DNA of 46,888 bases from an uncultured Bacteroidales bacterium (GCA_905234645.1 CAJOIS010000012.1:1-46888); one strand, 5' to 3'; shown: positions 31,525 through 41,070, counted from the first letter of the stretch. Made by a program: numbers and translations. Notes: generated from the letters alone by a model not told the origin.

Positions 31525-31559
31525 ATTACGTATTTTTTCGTTACGACTTATTTCGTAAT
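31525..31559. promoter_or_regulatory. Inverted/direct repeats in ATPase leader
   Basis: ATTACG (31525-31530) is repeated inverted as CGTAAT (31554-31559), with a central CGTTACG (31540-31546). The stretch occupies the leader between the -7 box and the ATG and may be an operator; no binding protein can be named. Confidence 0.4.
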
Positions 31560-31566
31560 CACGATG

Positions 31567-31574
31567 CAAACATA
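31567..31574 (-). promoter_or_regulatory. -7 box TATGTTTG
   Basis: Minus strand full consensus match, 42 nt before the ATPase ATG at 31524. Confidence 0.65.
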
Positions 31575-31637
31575 CAGTTTTTCTTCCTAACCGCAATCAC
31601 TTAACACAAAAAAAAACACTATTCGAATTATTGTTTG

Positions 31638-31645
31638 TATTTTTG
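31638..31645 (+). promoter_or_regulatory. -7 box TATTTTTG of secreted-protein operon
   Basis: Full consensus match 32 nt before the ATG at 31678. Confidence 0.7.
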
Positions 31646-31677
31646 CCAAACAAATACCCACAATAGTATTCCCCGCA

Positions 31678-34600
31678 ATGAAAAAAGCCTCACTGCTCTT
31701 CGTCATCATATTGTCCTCCCTACTCGGCATAGGGCAAACCGTCAACATCGGCGACATCCTCTGCACCGACGGCAGCACTGTGAAACCAGAGCAGTTCGTC
31801 TCATCTGGGAAGACCGCTGAAGGCATTGTGTTTTATGTGAACGGAGAAGAAAACCAAGGTTGGGCCGTCAGTCTGGAATGTCAAGCTGTCAACACGAATT
31901 GGGTGACTTCAACGCATTACGGCGATATGTACGATATTCCCACGCTAGACAATTTCGAGTATTCGAGAGAGGCCATGTATGACCTTGACGGTTATAACAA
32001 TACCGACATCATCAGAAGCACTCACGGTGCCGATTGGTATCCTGCAGCTTGGAGTGTCGACTTCGACCACGGTTGGTACATGCCCGCTGCAGGACAAATG
32101 CGCTGGCTGATAGCCTACATCAACGAAATCAATGCCTCGCTCGCTGTCGTTCACGGTTCAACGTTCGTCTATGACCGTCCACGATGGTACTGGACTTCCA
32201 CCGAAAGGACCGAAGCCCATGCTGTCGTCATGAGTCAAACTGGGGCTGTTGGCAACTATCCGAAATGGAACTACATCGGAGAATATGAAATCGGTGTAAG
32301 AGCCGTCAAGACATTTACGATTCAAAACCAAAGCCATCACATTGGCAAAGTGGTCACCACACCAAGCGGACAGAAGGGCGTAGTGTTTTATGTCTCGCCC
32401 GAGGACGGTGCTTATTGGCTGGTCGCCATGAACGACTTGCCCAGCACTTACAGTTGGGGACCTAACACCGATATTCCAGATCTGTACAACTACAACGCAA
32501 ACAACCAATTTGTCATCCTTCACGGCGTGCATTGCGGCTATGATGCCACTTCCTATATGCGAGAAGCTATGGGAACATCCCCACAATATGCCTCATCCCA
32601 TGTCGACCTTGCAAACGATTGGCACATCCCTTCTGTAGGGCAACTCTCCAAACTCTATGCTGCATTGCCTTTCATCGAAGCTGCCCTGATCGACAATGGC
32701 GGCACCACTTTGTCGGGCGACTACTATTGGACTAGCACCGAATGCTCAAGCGACAACTCATGGGCCATCAATTTCGGATCCAATCTTTACACCGAAGGTT
32801 TTTTGAAGGATTTCAGCAAAGATTCACATCTTTCCGTCAGACCCGTCTGGAGCGAGCCATGCAACATTGAGCCTCCAACCCCCGAACCTACTCTTCCCGA
32901 CAACATCCTAGAAACCGATTGCAACACCTCTTTGGAAGGCTTCGAATGGGGCATCCGCGAGGATTGGTCGTCGGGCACCGGCATATATTGCCGCATCATG
33001 CCTCTGGTCGGCGACCTTGACGACGACGGCATCCCCGAGATTGTATGTTTCGATATGCAAGGCAACAGCGCTAGCCAAACCGCAGCGAAAACCATCAACG
33101 TGTATGATGGACGAGACAAGTATCTGAAAGCACAGATTAGCGTGGAAGGCATGGTTTGGGCACACGGCAGCGGCCCATACGGTTTGGTCAAACTGCCCAA
33201 CCGCGAAGGACTGATCGTAACCGCCTGTAAGGATTCCAGATTGTACGCCTATAACATCTCGCTTGCCAATCCCGGCATCCCGGTTTGGGTCTCAAATGAA
33301 AGCTATAACACTGGATACAACGACTTCTCTGTCAGCATCGGTTTCGCCGACTTCAACGGTGACGGCTACCCCGAGATCTATGTCCGTGACAAGATTTTCG
33401 ACGCCAAGACAGGCATACTGCTCGCCACCGCACAAGGCGGCAGCAACCAAGCCGACTCCTACTCGCACGGAAGCCACACCAACCACAACAAACTCTCCTG
33501 CCCTTTTGCCTTCGACATCTGTGGCGATACACGGCAGGAACTCATCCTCGGGAACGAAATCTACGACGTTGTAATCACCAATCGCAACGGCACCGAAGGG
33601 AACCATATCACGCTCACCAAAACCATCACGCCACCTGATGGCATCATCGCAGACGGACATGTGCAAGTCGCCGACTTCAACCTCGACGGCCATCCCGACA
33701 TTCTGGTCAGCAACAGGGACACCGAAGGAGCAACGGGAACGGTATCGTTTTACGTTTGGGATGTCTACAACAACACGACAAGCACACCCATCCGACTGAG
33801 CACCAGCTTCATCGGGAAAAGCGTGCCCTTGATTGCCGACTTTGACGACGACGGATTCCTGGAGATTCTTATCGACTGCTGCCACGAAACTGACCGCGGG
33901 CTTCGTGCCTATCGGTTCAATCCTACGGCAAACAGTTTCAACTATTTATGGTCGTTGCCTATTGACGAAGACTCCTATTCCAACACGGCGACACTCTTCG
34001 ACTTCAACGGCGACGGTAGAAACGAGCTTCTTTTCAAAGACAACTCGAATCTTTACATCTATGACGCCAGCACAGCACCGCCCTCCCTGCTCTCACAGAT
34101 CGACTGCGGCGAAATCACCATCATGCATGTCCCCATCGTGGCTGACGTGGACAACGACGGCAGTGCCGAGATTGTCGTTACAGGAAAACGAGGTGGCTAT
34201 ATGGATGCCGACACGGAATTGAAAGTCTTCAAGTCGTCGACAGAGCCATGGCGTCCCGCCCGCAAGGTCTGGAACCAATACATGTATCACGTCACTAACG
34301 TGAACGAAGACCTCACCATCCCCACCTATTGCTACAATACTGCCACCACCTTCACCGCTCCCGACGGCGCTCTACGCCGGCCTTACAACAACTTCCTGCA
34401 ACAGGCGGGCTATATCACCCAATATGGTGAGCCTTACAACCATGGCGGCTATTTAGAAGCGGAACATTACGGCGTGGGATGTAAAACTTATGTTTTCCAT
34501 GGCGTTACCTACACCGAAAGCGGCATCTTCGACCAACTCGCCGAGTCCGAGGAGGGCTGCGACACACTCTACCACATCGAAGTCAACTTAGGAGAAACGA

Positions 34601-35268
34601 TTACTCACGAATGGTCGCTGCAAGAATGCAGCCATTATACCTGGAACGGCATCGACTACACCGAGCCAGGTGATTATGTCCAGGAATTCACCGCCATCGG
34701 AGGCTGCGACAGCATCGTCACCCTGCACCTCACCTTCGGAGGCCAGCCCGAAGTCGTTCCTCAGATTATCGGCCTGACCGAAGTCAACGTAAGCACCGAC
34801 CTCATTGTGGGACAATACTTCTATCATATCGACTCCGTGCCTTTGGCTACACATTACGAATGGGTTTTCGAAGGCCCCAACTGGATTGTGGATACCACAG
34901 GAACCCATTGTTCCATCATTGTTACCACGCCCGGCACAGCGACGCTGAAAGTCCGCGCTTGGAACGATTGTGGCTTCACTGAGCAGGAGATTGTCATCCA
35001 TGCAGATTTCCACGACGTGGACGATAACCCAACACTTCCCGTGCAGGTCTACCCCAATCCCGCCCGCGACAAGGTTTACGTTGAAGCCGAGGACATAGTG
35101 CGGGTCAGGTTGTTCGACCTGCTTGGGCGATGCCTTACAGAAAAATCAATCGAGCCTTGTGAACACGTGGAACTATCCTTGCAAGGCTATACTGCGTCCC
35201 TTTATCTCATCGAAATACAAACGAAAATCGGAACCATAAGAACGAAACTAAACACCTGCACGCGATGA
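31678..35268 (+). CDS. Large T9SS-secreted protein: lectin-like, FG-GAP and sorting domains
   Basis: A 1196-residue protein. Signal peptide (SLLFVIILSSLLGIGQ), two DUF1566/Fib_succ_major-like domains (about 20-213 and 218-397; HGWYMPAAGQMRWLI and WHIPSVGQLSKLYA, YWTSTE in both), then six FG-GAP/VCBS calcium-binding blades (DLDDDGIPEI, DFNGDGYPEI, DFNLDGHPDI, DFDDDGFLEI, DFNGDGRNEL, DVDNDGSAEI; about 430-850), two C-x-x-Y-x-WNG-x-x-Y...GCDSI repeats (about 925-1022), an Ig/PKD-like domain and a T9SS type A sorting domain (VQVYPNPARDKVYVEAED to the end). It is exported by the type IX system and probably attached to the cell surface as an adhesin. First gene of a three-gene operon; its stop overlaps the next ATG (ATGA). 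Confidence 0.86.
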   Translation: MKKASLLFVIILSSLLGIGQTVNIGDILCTDGSTVKPEQFVSSGKTAEGIVFYVNGEENQGWAVSLECQAVNTNWVTSTHYGDMYDIPTLDNFEYSREAMYDLDGYNNTDIIRSTHGADWYPAAWSVDFDHGWYMPAAGQMRWLIAYINEINASLAVVHGSTFVYDRPRWYWTSTERTEAHAVVMSQTGAVGNYPKWNYIGEYEIGVRAVKTFTIQNQSHHIGKVVTTPSGQKGVVFYVSPEDGAYWLVAMNDLPSTYSWGPNTDIPDLYNYNANNQFVILHGVHCGYDATSYMREAMGTSPQYASSHVDLANDWHIPSVGQLSKLYAALPFIEAALIDNGGTTLSGDYYWTSTECSSDNSWAINFGSNLYTEGFLKDFSKDSHLSVRPVWSEPCNIEPPTPEPTLPDNILETDCNTSLEGFEWGIREDWSSGTGIYCRIMPLVGDLDDDGIPEIVCFDMQGNSASQTAAKTINVYDGRDKYLKAQISVEGMVWAHGSGPYGLVKLPNREGLIVTACKDSRLYAYNISLANPGIPVWVSNESYNTGYNDFSVSIGFADFNGDGYPEIYVRDKIFDAKTGILLATAQGGSNQADSYSHGSHTNHNKLSCPFAFDICGDTRQELILGNEIYDVVITNRNGTEGNHITLTKTITPPDGIIADGHVQVADFNLDGHPDILVSNRDTEGATGTVSFYVWDVYNNTTSTPIRLSTSFIGKSVPLIADFDDDGFLEILIDCCHETDRGLRAYRFNPTANSFNYLWSLPIDEDSYSNTATLFDFNGDGRNELLFKDNSNLYIYDASTAPPSLLSQIDCGEITIMHVPIVADVDNDGSAEIVVTGKRGGYMDADTELKVFKSSTEPWRPARKVWNQYMYHVTNVNEDLTIPTYCYNTATTFTAPDGALRRPYNNFLQQAGYITQYGEPYNHGGYLEAEHYGVGCKTYVFHGVTYTESGIFDQLAESEEGCDTLYHIEVNLGETITHEWSLQECSHYTWNGIDYTEPGDYVQEFTAIGGCDSIVTLHLTFGGQPEVVPQIIGLTEVNVSTDLIVGQYFYHIDSVPLATHYEWVFEGPNWIVDTTGTHCSIIVTTPGTATLKVRAWNDCGFTEQEIVIHADFHDVDDNPTLPVQVYPNPARDKVYVEAEDIVRVRLFDLLGRCLTEKSIEPCEHVELSLQGYTASLYLIEIQTKIGTIRTKLNTCTR

Positions 35269-35900
35269 AAACACGTTTCTATCTCATCATAATGGCCCTT
35301 TGGCCGAGTTTCATGTTCAGCCAAAGCGTAAAAGTCGGCGACATCCTTTGCGTTCATGAGGGTGACACCATCACTGTTCATCCCAGCGACTATACCAGCG
35401 GTGTCATCGGAGTAGTCTTCTATGTCGACGAAACAGGGCAACACGGCTGGGTGCTACATCCTCAAGTACAAGCCCACCAAATCTATTGGTCATACTACGA
35501 AGAACTCCCTTGGGGCTTGACGGGTTGGCAATCCATTCGCGATGCCATATACGACCTCAATGGATACGAGAACACTGGTTTCATCAGGGCCATCTCGCAA
35601 AACGACCACGATGCATACCCTGGCGCATGGGTCGTCGACTATGAGCATGGATGGTATTGGCCTGCACTCGGACAGCTGAACATCTTATACGGCAGTGCTC
35701 CCATCGTCAACCAGTCCTTACAACTGATTGGAGGCACGCTTATGCAAGGGCCCTGGGTCTATTGGTCGTCGTCGGCATTCGGATACGACAACGACTGCGC
35801 CTTGTATTACGCTTCCAGCGGTGCCATGGGCGCCGTAATAAAGTCAAGGGAAATCATGCCACAAGCCCCTATGGATGTGCGCAGCATCAGGAACTTTTAA
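35265..35900 (+). CDS. Secreted DUF1566-like (lectin-fold) protein
   Basis: A 211-residue protein: signal peptide (RFYLIIMALWPSFMFSQ), then one domain like the first domain of the 1196-residue neighbour. Parallel motifs are SVKVGDILCVHEGD, VIGVVFYVDETGQHGWVLHP, SIRDAIYDLNGYENTGFI, VVDYEHGWYWPALGQLNIL and YWSSSAFG...DVRSIRNF. No sorting domain is present, so it may stay periplasmic or associate with its neighbours after export. It overlaps the upstream gene by 4 bp and ends 12 bp before the next one. Confidence 0.8.
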   Translation: MKTRFYLIIMALWPSFMFSQSVKVGDILCVHEGDTITVHPSDYTSGVIGVVFYVDETGQHGWVLHPQVQAHQIYWSYYEELPWGLTGWQSIRDAIYDLNGYENTGFIRAISQNDHDAYPGAWVVDYEHGWYWPALGQLNILYGSAPIVNQSLQLIGGTLMQGPWVYWSSSAFGYDNDCALYYASSGAMGAVIKSREIMPQAPMDVRSIRNF

Positions 35901-35912
35901 AAAGCAAAAGAC

Positions 35913-37646
35913 ATGAAGAAATCGATCATACTGACGCTAACGCTTTTCCTCGCTGCCACATTGGGGATGCAAGCACAAGAGTATCATTTGGGGCAAGTGG
36001 TCACCAATCCCGATGGCAGCCAAGGGGTGGTGTTCTATCTCAACGAGGACGGCACCTCGGGTTGGATGGTGGCCTTACACGACGCATCGACATTTTGTCC
36101 ATGGGGACCAACGGGCCCTATCGAAGGCCTCGACGACCTTGCTCTCATCAACAACGACCATCTGGCTTCCGTTTTCCTTGACAACGATGGCTACAACCAC
36201 ACGCAAAGCATCAGGGCTTATTGCGAGAGCATAGGCTACACCAGTCCATACGCCGCAGGCGTGGTTGATTTCGACAATGGTTGGTATCTGCCCTCGGCGG
36301 GACAATTGAAATGGCTTTATGTCAATGCCATCTTCTACGAGCCATCCTTACAAAGCGTTGGCGACAAGATGGGGTTGAACGCCTATTGGTCAAGTTCTGT
36401 GGAAAACGATGGAAAAGCTTGGATCGTCCATTTTGGCGCACCCTATCCCACGAACAACTGGGCATGGAATGGCCATTTTAAGTCCATGGACAAAGAAAGC
36501 TATTATGATAATTACGGCCACAATTTCGCCGTCCGCGCCATTCGCAATCTAAGTTTCTCTACTCTACCGCACATCGGACAACTTCAAACTCCCGCCGCGA
36601 TTTGTGGCGAAGGGCCTATAGTCTTGGACCTGCCTATACTTCACAATGCCGATAGCTACGGTTGGGAAATCGCCGAGGACGAAACGTTTAGTGCTCCTAT
36701 TGCCTATACTGGACAAGACCTGGATGCTTCATACAACGACTGGTATCTGCGCCTTTGGGCTTCCAACGAAGAAGACACCATTTTCAGCAACGTCGTTCAA
36801 ATAGCGATACACGATTCGAATGCCAATACTCTTATGGTTTCCAGTTGCGAGCCCTACCTATGGAACGGGCAAATCTACAATGAATCCGGAGTTTATCATG
36901 CCGATTTGGTCAACCAATGGGGCTGCGACAGCATTGTCACGCTTTACCTGAACGTAGGCCATAACATGGTCAACAACCTTGCCATCAACACATGTGACAG
37001 CTATAATTGGAACGGCACGACTTATACCGAAAGTGGCCTCTACGTGCAGACCTTCACCTCTGCCCAAGGTTGCGACAGTATCGTCGTCCTCGACCTGACC
37101 ATCAGGGGATCATCCTATGTCAGCCCCATCCGCGGGGACAGTCTCATCTATTATCAAACCACAGGGACCTACACCTACAGCATTGATTCCGTTGCCGGCT
37201 GCTTCGGCTATGAATGGAGCCTCGACGGGCCTTGGCGCATTAATGCCACGTCCGACTCACCGGAATGCACAATCAACATCAACTCCACTGGCACCGGCAT
37301 ACTGAAAGTAAGGGTCTATACCGAATGCGGCTTCATCGAACGCAGCCTTTACATCAACCATGACATCCGTCCCGATGTGGTCATCTATCCCAACCCCACA
37401 CCAGGAGATTTCGAAATCATCCTCAGTGGCATGACAGGCACGGCAAGCATCCTCATCTATGACTATCTGGGGCAATACATCGGTCGTTTCAATGTCGACA
37501 CGGATCTGGAAGGCACCGTGGTGCCCTATTCCTTGACAGGCAAAGCGGCAGGAATGTATCACGTCGTGATCATCAACCACTCCACTACAATCAGCAAGAA
37601 ACTCATCAAGGACAAACCTGCAACCTACGGTGTCAACAATTGGTGA
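35913..37646 (+). CDS. T9SS-secreted DUF1566-like adhesin-type protein
   Basis: A 577-residue protein. Signal peptide (SIILTLTLFLAATLGMQAQ), a DUF1566/Fib_succ_major-like domain (about 24-212: GQVVTNPDGSQGVVFYLNED, FDNGWYLPSAGQLKWLYVNA, YWSSSVEN, FAVRAIRNL), an Ig-like domain, two C-x-x-Y-x-WNG-x-x-Y...GCDSIV repeats (CEPYLWNGQIYNESG and CDSYNWNGTTYTESG, about 311-395), a PKD-like stretch and a T9SS sorting domain (VVIYPNPTPGDFEI to the end, about 488-577). Same module set as the 1196-residue protein but without the FG-GAP blades. Last gene of the operon; it converges with the flippase gene over an 8-bp gap. Confidence 0.85.
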   Translation: MKKSIILTLTLFLAATLGMQAQEYHLGQVVTNPDGSQGVVFYLNEDGTSGWMVALHDASTFCPWGPTGPIEGLDDLALINNDHLASVFLDNDGYNHTQSIRAYCESIGYTSPYAAGVVDFDNGWYLPSAGQLKWLYVNAIFYEPSLQSVGDKMGLNAYWSSSVENDGKAWIVHFGAPYPTNNWAWNGHFKSMDKESYYDNYGHNFAVRAIRNLSFSTLPHIGQLQTPAAICGEGPIVLDLPILHNADSYGWEIAEDETFSAPIAYTGQDLDASYNDWYLRLWASNEEDTIFSNVVQIAIHDSNANTLMVSSCEPYLWNGQIYNESGVYHADLVNQWGCDSIVTLYLNVGHNMVNNLAINTCDSYNWNGTTYTESGLYVQTFTSAQGCDSIVVLDLTIRGSSYVSPIRGDSLIYYQTTGTYTYSIDSVAGCFGYEWSLDGPWRINATSDSPECTININSTGTGILKVRVYTECGFIERSLYINHDIRPDVVIYPNPTPGDFEIILSGMTGTASILIYDYLGQYIGRFNVDTDLEGTVVPYSLTGKAAGMYHVVIINHSTTISKKLIKDKPATYGVNNW

Positions 37647-37654
37647 AAGTAAGG

Positions 37655-39196
37655 TTATCCTTTCTTTCGAATCATATTCATTCCTTTGTCAATCAAATCG
37701 TTGACAGATTGTGAGACTTTCAGCTTGTAGATGGCCGCAAGACCCAAAACAAGGAAAATGGAGGTCTTCAGCACCGCGTCAAGTGCCAAGCCGAAGATGG
37801 GCTTTCCGAAAGGTTTCAGCAACAAGGGTGTCAAGGCACTCGTCCACAGCCAGTTAAGCAGGAACAAGGCAAGGATGACAACCGCCACGGGCAACAGCTT
37901 CTTCGACATAGGTTGTACCCCGATTTTCCAACTGATGAAAACAATGAGCAATACGAAATACACCAGATAGGAGACCATGTTGGCCAAAGCGCCGCCGTTG
38001 ATGTCCCATTTCGGTACGAGCCAGATGTTCAGCCCGATGGACATTCCCGCCAACAAGATGGTGAAAACCAACGAGTAATAATAGTATTTCGAATAGCTTA
38101 ACGCCGTGGTTATCACGCCAAGCGTGGAATAGACAAGTCGGCTCAACATCAAAATCAGCACGGCCCACTTGCCCACGCGATAGATGTCGCCATTGGGCAG
38201 CAGATCGAAGAGGAAATCAATGTTGATCCAAATAAGGAAAAAGACGAAGGTGCCGGCGATAAACTGGTGCAATGCGACGCTCTTGCACAATACGTCTGCC
38301 TGTTTCACATCTTGCTTGGCCATGGCATCTGAGATGTGGGGCCTGGAGATGGCGCCCAAGGAGCGATAGGGCATCTCGACAAGTGCAGCAATGTTGGTGG
38401 CGATGGTGAAGACGCCTGCCAGACGGAAGCCCGCTTCGCCTGCCACGAAGAACTTGCTCAGCATAGGGATTACATTGCCCGCCAAGGCGGCAGTCAACAT
38501 AAACAAGGTATAGAACAAGAAGTCGCGCCTCAGTTGCGGCTTGATATACTTCCACTCTATCTTGAACGACACGCGCTTCAACGAGAGCAAATAAATGACA
38601 TTGATAAGGGTGGCCAAGCCATACAGCACACAGAACGCGATGATGACACCATCAAAGTCGAAGACCTTATAGTAATACAGCAGGTAAATCGCCAACACCC
38701 CTACGCGCAAGCCCACCTCACGGACGAACTTGGGCAGGACGATGCGTAGCAGCAGGTTGCTATTCGTCTCAAAGACTGAGATATACAGCATAAAAAACGC
38801 CAGGGGGATGACGAAGTTGACGTATTTGGGGAAGAGCTCTGCCCCCGCCCCTGCATCCTTGGTGAAGAAATCGACGATGGAACCTTTGAAGAGGGAAAAA
38901 GCCAGCAGGAAGAGCGTGAAGCCGACGAGCGGCACCAGCAGCGTCCAGCCAAAGAAACCATGGTCGCGGTGGTCTTCGTCCTTGAAGAAGGGATAATAGC
39001 GCATCGCCGACGAGTTGGTGCCGAGTTGCGCCAAACCGCCGAACAAAATGGAGCACTGCAACAGGATGTCGATGAGACCGATTTGCTCAGGCTGCAGGGC
39101 TTTCGTCTGGATGAAAAACGTCGTGACGATACCCACGGCCACCCCGATGTAGGTGGCGATGGTTCCCTTGATGCTCTGTCGCGCTACGATGCCCAT
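37655..39196 (-). CDS. Oligosaccharide flippase family protein (Wzx/MOP)
   Basis: A 513-residue membrane protein with about 14 helices, typical of the MOP superfamily that flips lipid-linked glycans across the inner membrane. It starts ARQSIKGTIATYIGVAVGIV, a common start for polysaccharide-export flippases in Bacteroidota, and carries ALQPEQIGLIDILLQCSILF and RLAGVFTIATNIAALVEMPYR. The charged cytosolic ends and the basic C-terminus fit. It ends 8 bp from the secreted-protein operon. Its start (39196) lies 4 bp after the BrkB gene stop, so the two form one minus-strand unit. It may serve the glycan cluster upstream (22-30 kb), but that is inferred. Confidence 0.86.
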   Translation of the reverse strand: MGIVARQSIKGTIATYIGVAVGIVTTFFIQTKALQPEQIGLIDILLQCSILFGGLAQLGTNSSAMRYYPFFKDEDHRDHGFFGWTLLVPLVGFTLFLLAFSLFKGSIVDFFTKDAGAGAELFPKYVNFVIPLAFFMLYISVFETNSNLLLRIVLPKFVREVGLRVGVLAIYLLYYYKVFDFDGVIIAFCVLYGLATLINVIYLLSLKRVSFKIEWKYIKPQLRRDFLFYTLFMLTAALAGNVIPMLSKFFVAGEAGFRLAGVFTIATNIAALVEMPYRSLGAISRPHISDAMAKQDVKQADVLCKSVALHQFIAGTFVFFLIWINIDFLFDLLPNGDIYRVGKWAVLILMLSRLVYSTLGVITTALSYSKYYYYSLVFTILLAGMSIGLNIWLVPKWDINGGALANMVSYLVYFVLLIVFISWKIGVQPMSKKLLPVAVVILALFLLNWLWTSALTPLLLKPFGKPIFGLALDAVLKTSIFLVLGLAAIYKLKVSQSVNDLIDKGMNMIRKKG

Positions 39197-39199
39197 GGT

Positions 39200-40492
39200 T
39201 TATTCTTCTTCTAGTTTCAGGTATTGGTCGTCAGTACTCTTGCGTTCATACTCCACATAATCCTCATACGCCCTGATGAGCAACTCGTTATCCTTGTTCT
39301 GCTCTTCAAGGTCATGGATTATGGCACTCTGCTCGTCAATTTTCTTCTTCAACTCGTTAATACGGGTCATGCGGTATTCGTTGGCAGCTTGATAGGTCTG
39401 GATATGTTTCCTTAGGTCCTCGATGACAATTTCCTTACGACGGGTCTGTGTCTCAGTTTCACTCAGCTTCATCGTGCCACGGCGGATGCCCGAATTCAGG
39501 TCATTGCCAGCCAGTATCAGGATAGACACTACCCATATCCAAAGCAGGAGGATGATGAGCGTTCCGATGGAGCCGTATAGCGCATTATAACGCGAAAAAT
39601 TAGAAATATAGGTATTGAAGGCCACGGTGCCAACCACAAACAAGGTGGTAGCCAGGATGACACCTGGGCTGAAGATGACGAACTCACGGTATTTCTTGCC
39701 TTTACGGTTAGGGTGTTTCAACTCCAGACGGTAATGCTCGTTGTATTTCACATTGCCGAAATAATACAGGATGGCTATGCCGAAACACATAGCAAAGATT
39801 GCCACCACCCAACGTAAGACGTTGAACAGGAAGAAAAAGAAGGTGCGGCCTTGTATGATTTCGTGCGTGACCAGATATTTCAAAACCATGCCACCTGTGG
39901 AAATCAGCAGGACAGAGACAACCAGCAGCAAACCGATGATCACCAACATGACAATGGCGAAAAGACGTTGCTCAATCCATCCCTTAAGGTCGAGGTTCTT
40001 AGCCCTCACATAGTTGGCATAAACATTACGGAAGCCATTGAAGAATGCCACAATGCCGCTGGAACCGAAGACAATGCACAAGATGATACTGATGGATAAC
40101 AAACCGTCATGGGGTTGGTTCATGATGCCATCGATGGTCTCTGTCACAAAATCCAATGTCCCTGACGGGATCAGGAAGTCATTGATGAGCATCATCACAC
40201 GCTCATAAAGATGTGGGATGGGAATGTATGGAATAAGGGTGAAGAAAAACAGGATCAGAGGAAACAGCGCCACGAAAAAGTTGAAAGCCACGCCCGCGGC
40301 GCGGTCAACGGTACGGCCTTTGGTGAACAACTTGACAAAATCGCGGACGACATCCAAAAACGGCAGTTTCGTGCCGGGAAAGCGCACCCGTCGCAAGTAA
40401 TTGTCGTCGCGGTTGTACCACGCCCTGACCGCTTCAACCTTTGCTTTAATCCATAGCTTCAACTTGCTGTCTCTCTTTTCCTTTTTGGCCAT
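39200..40492 (-). CDS. YihY/BrkB family membrane protein with coiled-coil tail
   Basis: A 430-residue protein with about six helices. The family signature is seen in KGRTVDRAAGVAFNFFVALF, FGSSGIVAFFNGFRNVY and the last-helix region YGSIGTLIILLLWIWVVSIL followed by LAGNDLNSGI. After the membrane part, from about residue 350, comes a long charged coiled coil (IEDLRKHIQTYQAANEYRMT, ELKKKIDEQSAIIHDLEEQN) that is not part of the core family. YihY proteins have no secure function. Start chosen at 40492; the longer frame from 40795 runs antisense through rseC and over the -7 box. Confidence 0.86.
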   Translation of the reverse strand: MAKKEKRDSKLKLWIKAKVEAVRAWYNRDDNYLRRVRFPGTKLPFLDVVRDFVKLFTKGRTVDRAAGVAFNFFVALFPLILFFFTLIPYIPIPHLYERVMMLINDFLIPSGTLDFVTETIDGIMNQPHDGLLSISIILCIVFGSSGIVAFFNGFRNVYANYVRAKNLDLKGWIEQRLFAIVMLVIIGLLLVVSVLLISTGGMVLKYLVTHEIIQGRTFFFFLFNVLRWVVAIFAMCFGIAILYYFGNVKYNEHYRLELKHPNRKGKKYREFVIFSPGVILATTLFVVGTVAFNTYISNFSRYNALYGSIGTLIILLLWIWVVSILILAGNDLNSGIRRGTMKLSETETQTRRKEIVIEDLRKHIQTYQAANEYRMTRINELKKKIDEQSAIIHDLEEQNKDNELLIRAYEDYVEYERKSTDDQYLKLEEE

Positions 40493-40513
40493 TTTTTGAA
40501 CTAATTCAATTTG

Positions 40514-40521
40514 CAAAAATA
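40514..40521 (-). promoter_or_regulatory. -7 box TATTTTTG
   Basis: Minus strand full consensus match, 21 nt before the ATG at 40492. Confidence 0.72.
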
Positions 40522-40553
40522 GTGGTTTTGTTGCAACCTGCCCACAAAAATCG

Positions 40554-40561
40554 TATTTTTG
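40554..40561 (+). promoter_or_regulatory. -7 box TATTTTTG
   Basis: Full consensus match 7 nt before the ATG at 40569, implying a nearly leaderless transcript. Confidence 0.7.
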
Positions 40562-40568
40562 CCGCATT

Positions 40569-40982
40569 ATGAACACTGAATCCATCTCCCACGAAGGCAT
40601 CGTCACGAAAATCACCGACGACGAACTGGAAATCAAGATACTGGCGCAGAGTGCCTGTGCCGCCTGCCACGCCAAGAGCGCCTGCGGCATGGGCGAACAA
40701 GCCGAGAAGATCCTCACCGTGCCACGACCCAAAGACAAAGACTTCACACTCAACCAAAAGGTCAACGTGAAGATGTCCATCGGGCAAGGCAACAAGGCTG
40801 CTGTGTTGGCTTATCTCATCCCCATCATGCTGCTGTTGGCCGTGCTGTTCACCTGCCTCGGTCTTGGCTTGGGCGAAGGCCTTTCGGCTCTCCTTGGCAT
40901 CTTGGCGCTTGTACCTTATTATGTCGTGCTTTACCTGCGGCGCGACAAACTCAAGCAGAAGTTCGAGTACAACGTGGAATAA
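40569..40982 (+). CDS. RseC/MucC family protein
   Basis: A 137-residue protein with an N-terminal cysteine-rich domain (SACAACHAKSACGMG; Cys30, 33 and 39) and two membrane helices (AVLAYLIPIMLLLAVLFTCL and LSALLGILALVPYYVVLYL). The family includes RseC of the SoxR-reducing system, where it works with Rsx (Rnf) proteins, and it is regularly found directly upstream of rnf in Bacteroidota, as here. It has its own promoter, and rnfB has another, so they may be expressed separately. Confidence 0.87.
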   Translation: MNTESISHEGIVTKITDDELEIKILAQSACAACHAKSACGMGEQAEKILTVPRPKDKDFTLNQKVNVKMSIGQGNKAAVLAYLIPIMLLLAVLFTCLGLGLGEGLSALLGILALVPYYVVLYLRRDKLKQKFEYNVE

Positions 40983-41021
40983 AAAACGAAATTTTTCCTT
41001 TGTCGAAAAAAGGAGAATCCG

Positions 41022-41029
41022 TATTTTTG
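41022..41029 (+). promoter_or_regulatory. -7 box TATTTTTG of rnf operon
   Basis: Full consensus match 41 nt before the rnfB ATG. Confidence 0.72.
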
Positions 41030-41070
41030 CAGGTTCTAATCATTGAAAACAAACTCAAAATTCTATCCAA

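Noticed and set aside
31525-31596. N-terminal extension of the AAA ATPase
   Set aside because: The stretch covers the -7 box and repeat leader; the family start NPFKFG follows the ATG at 31524.
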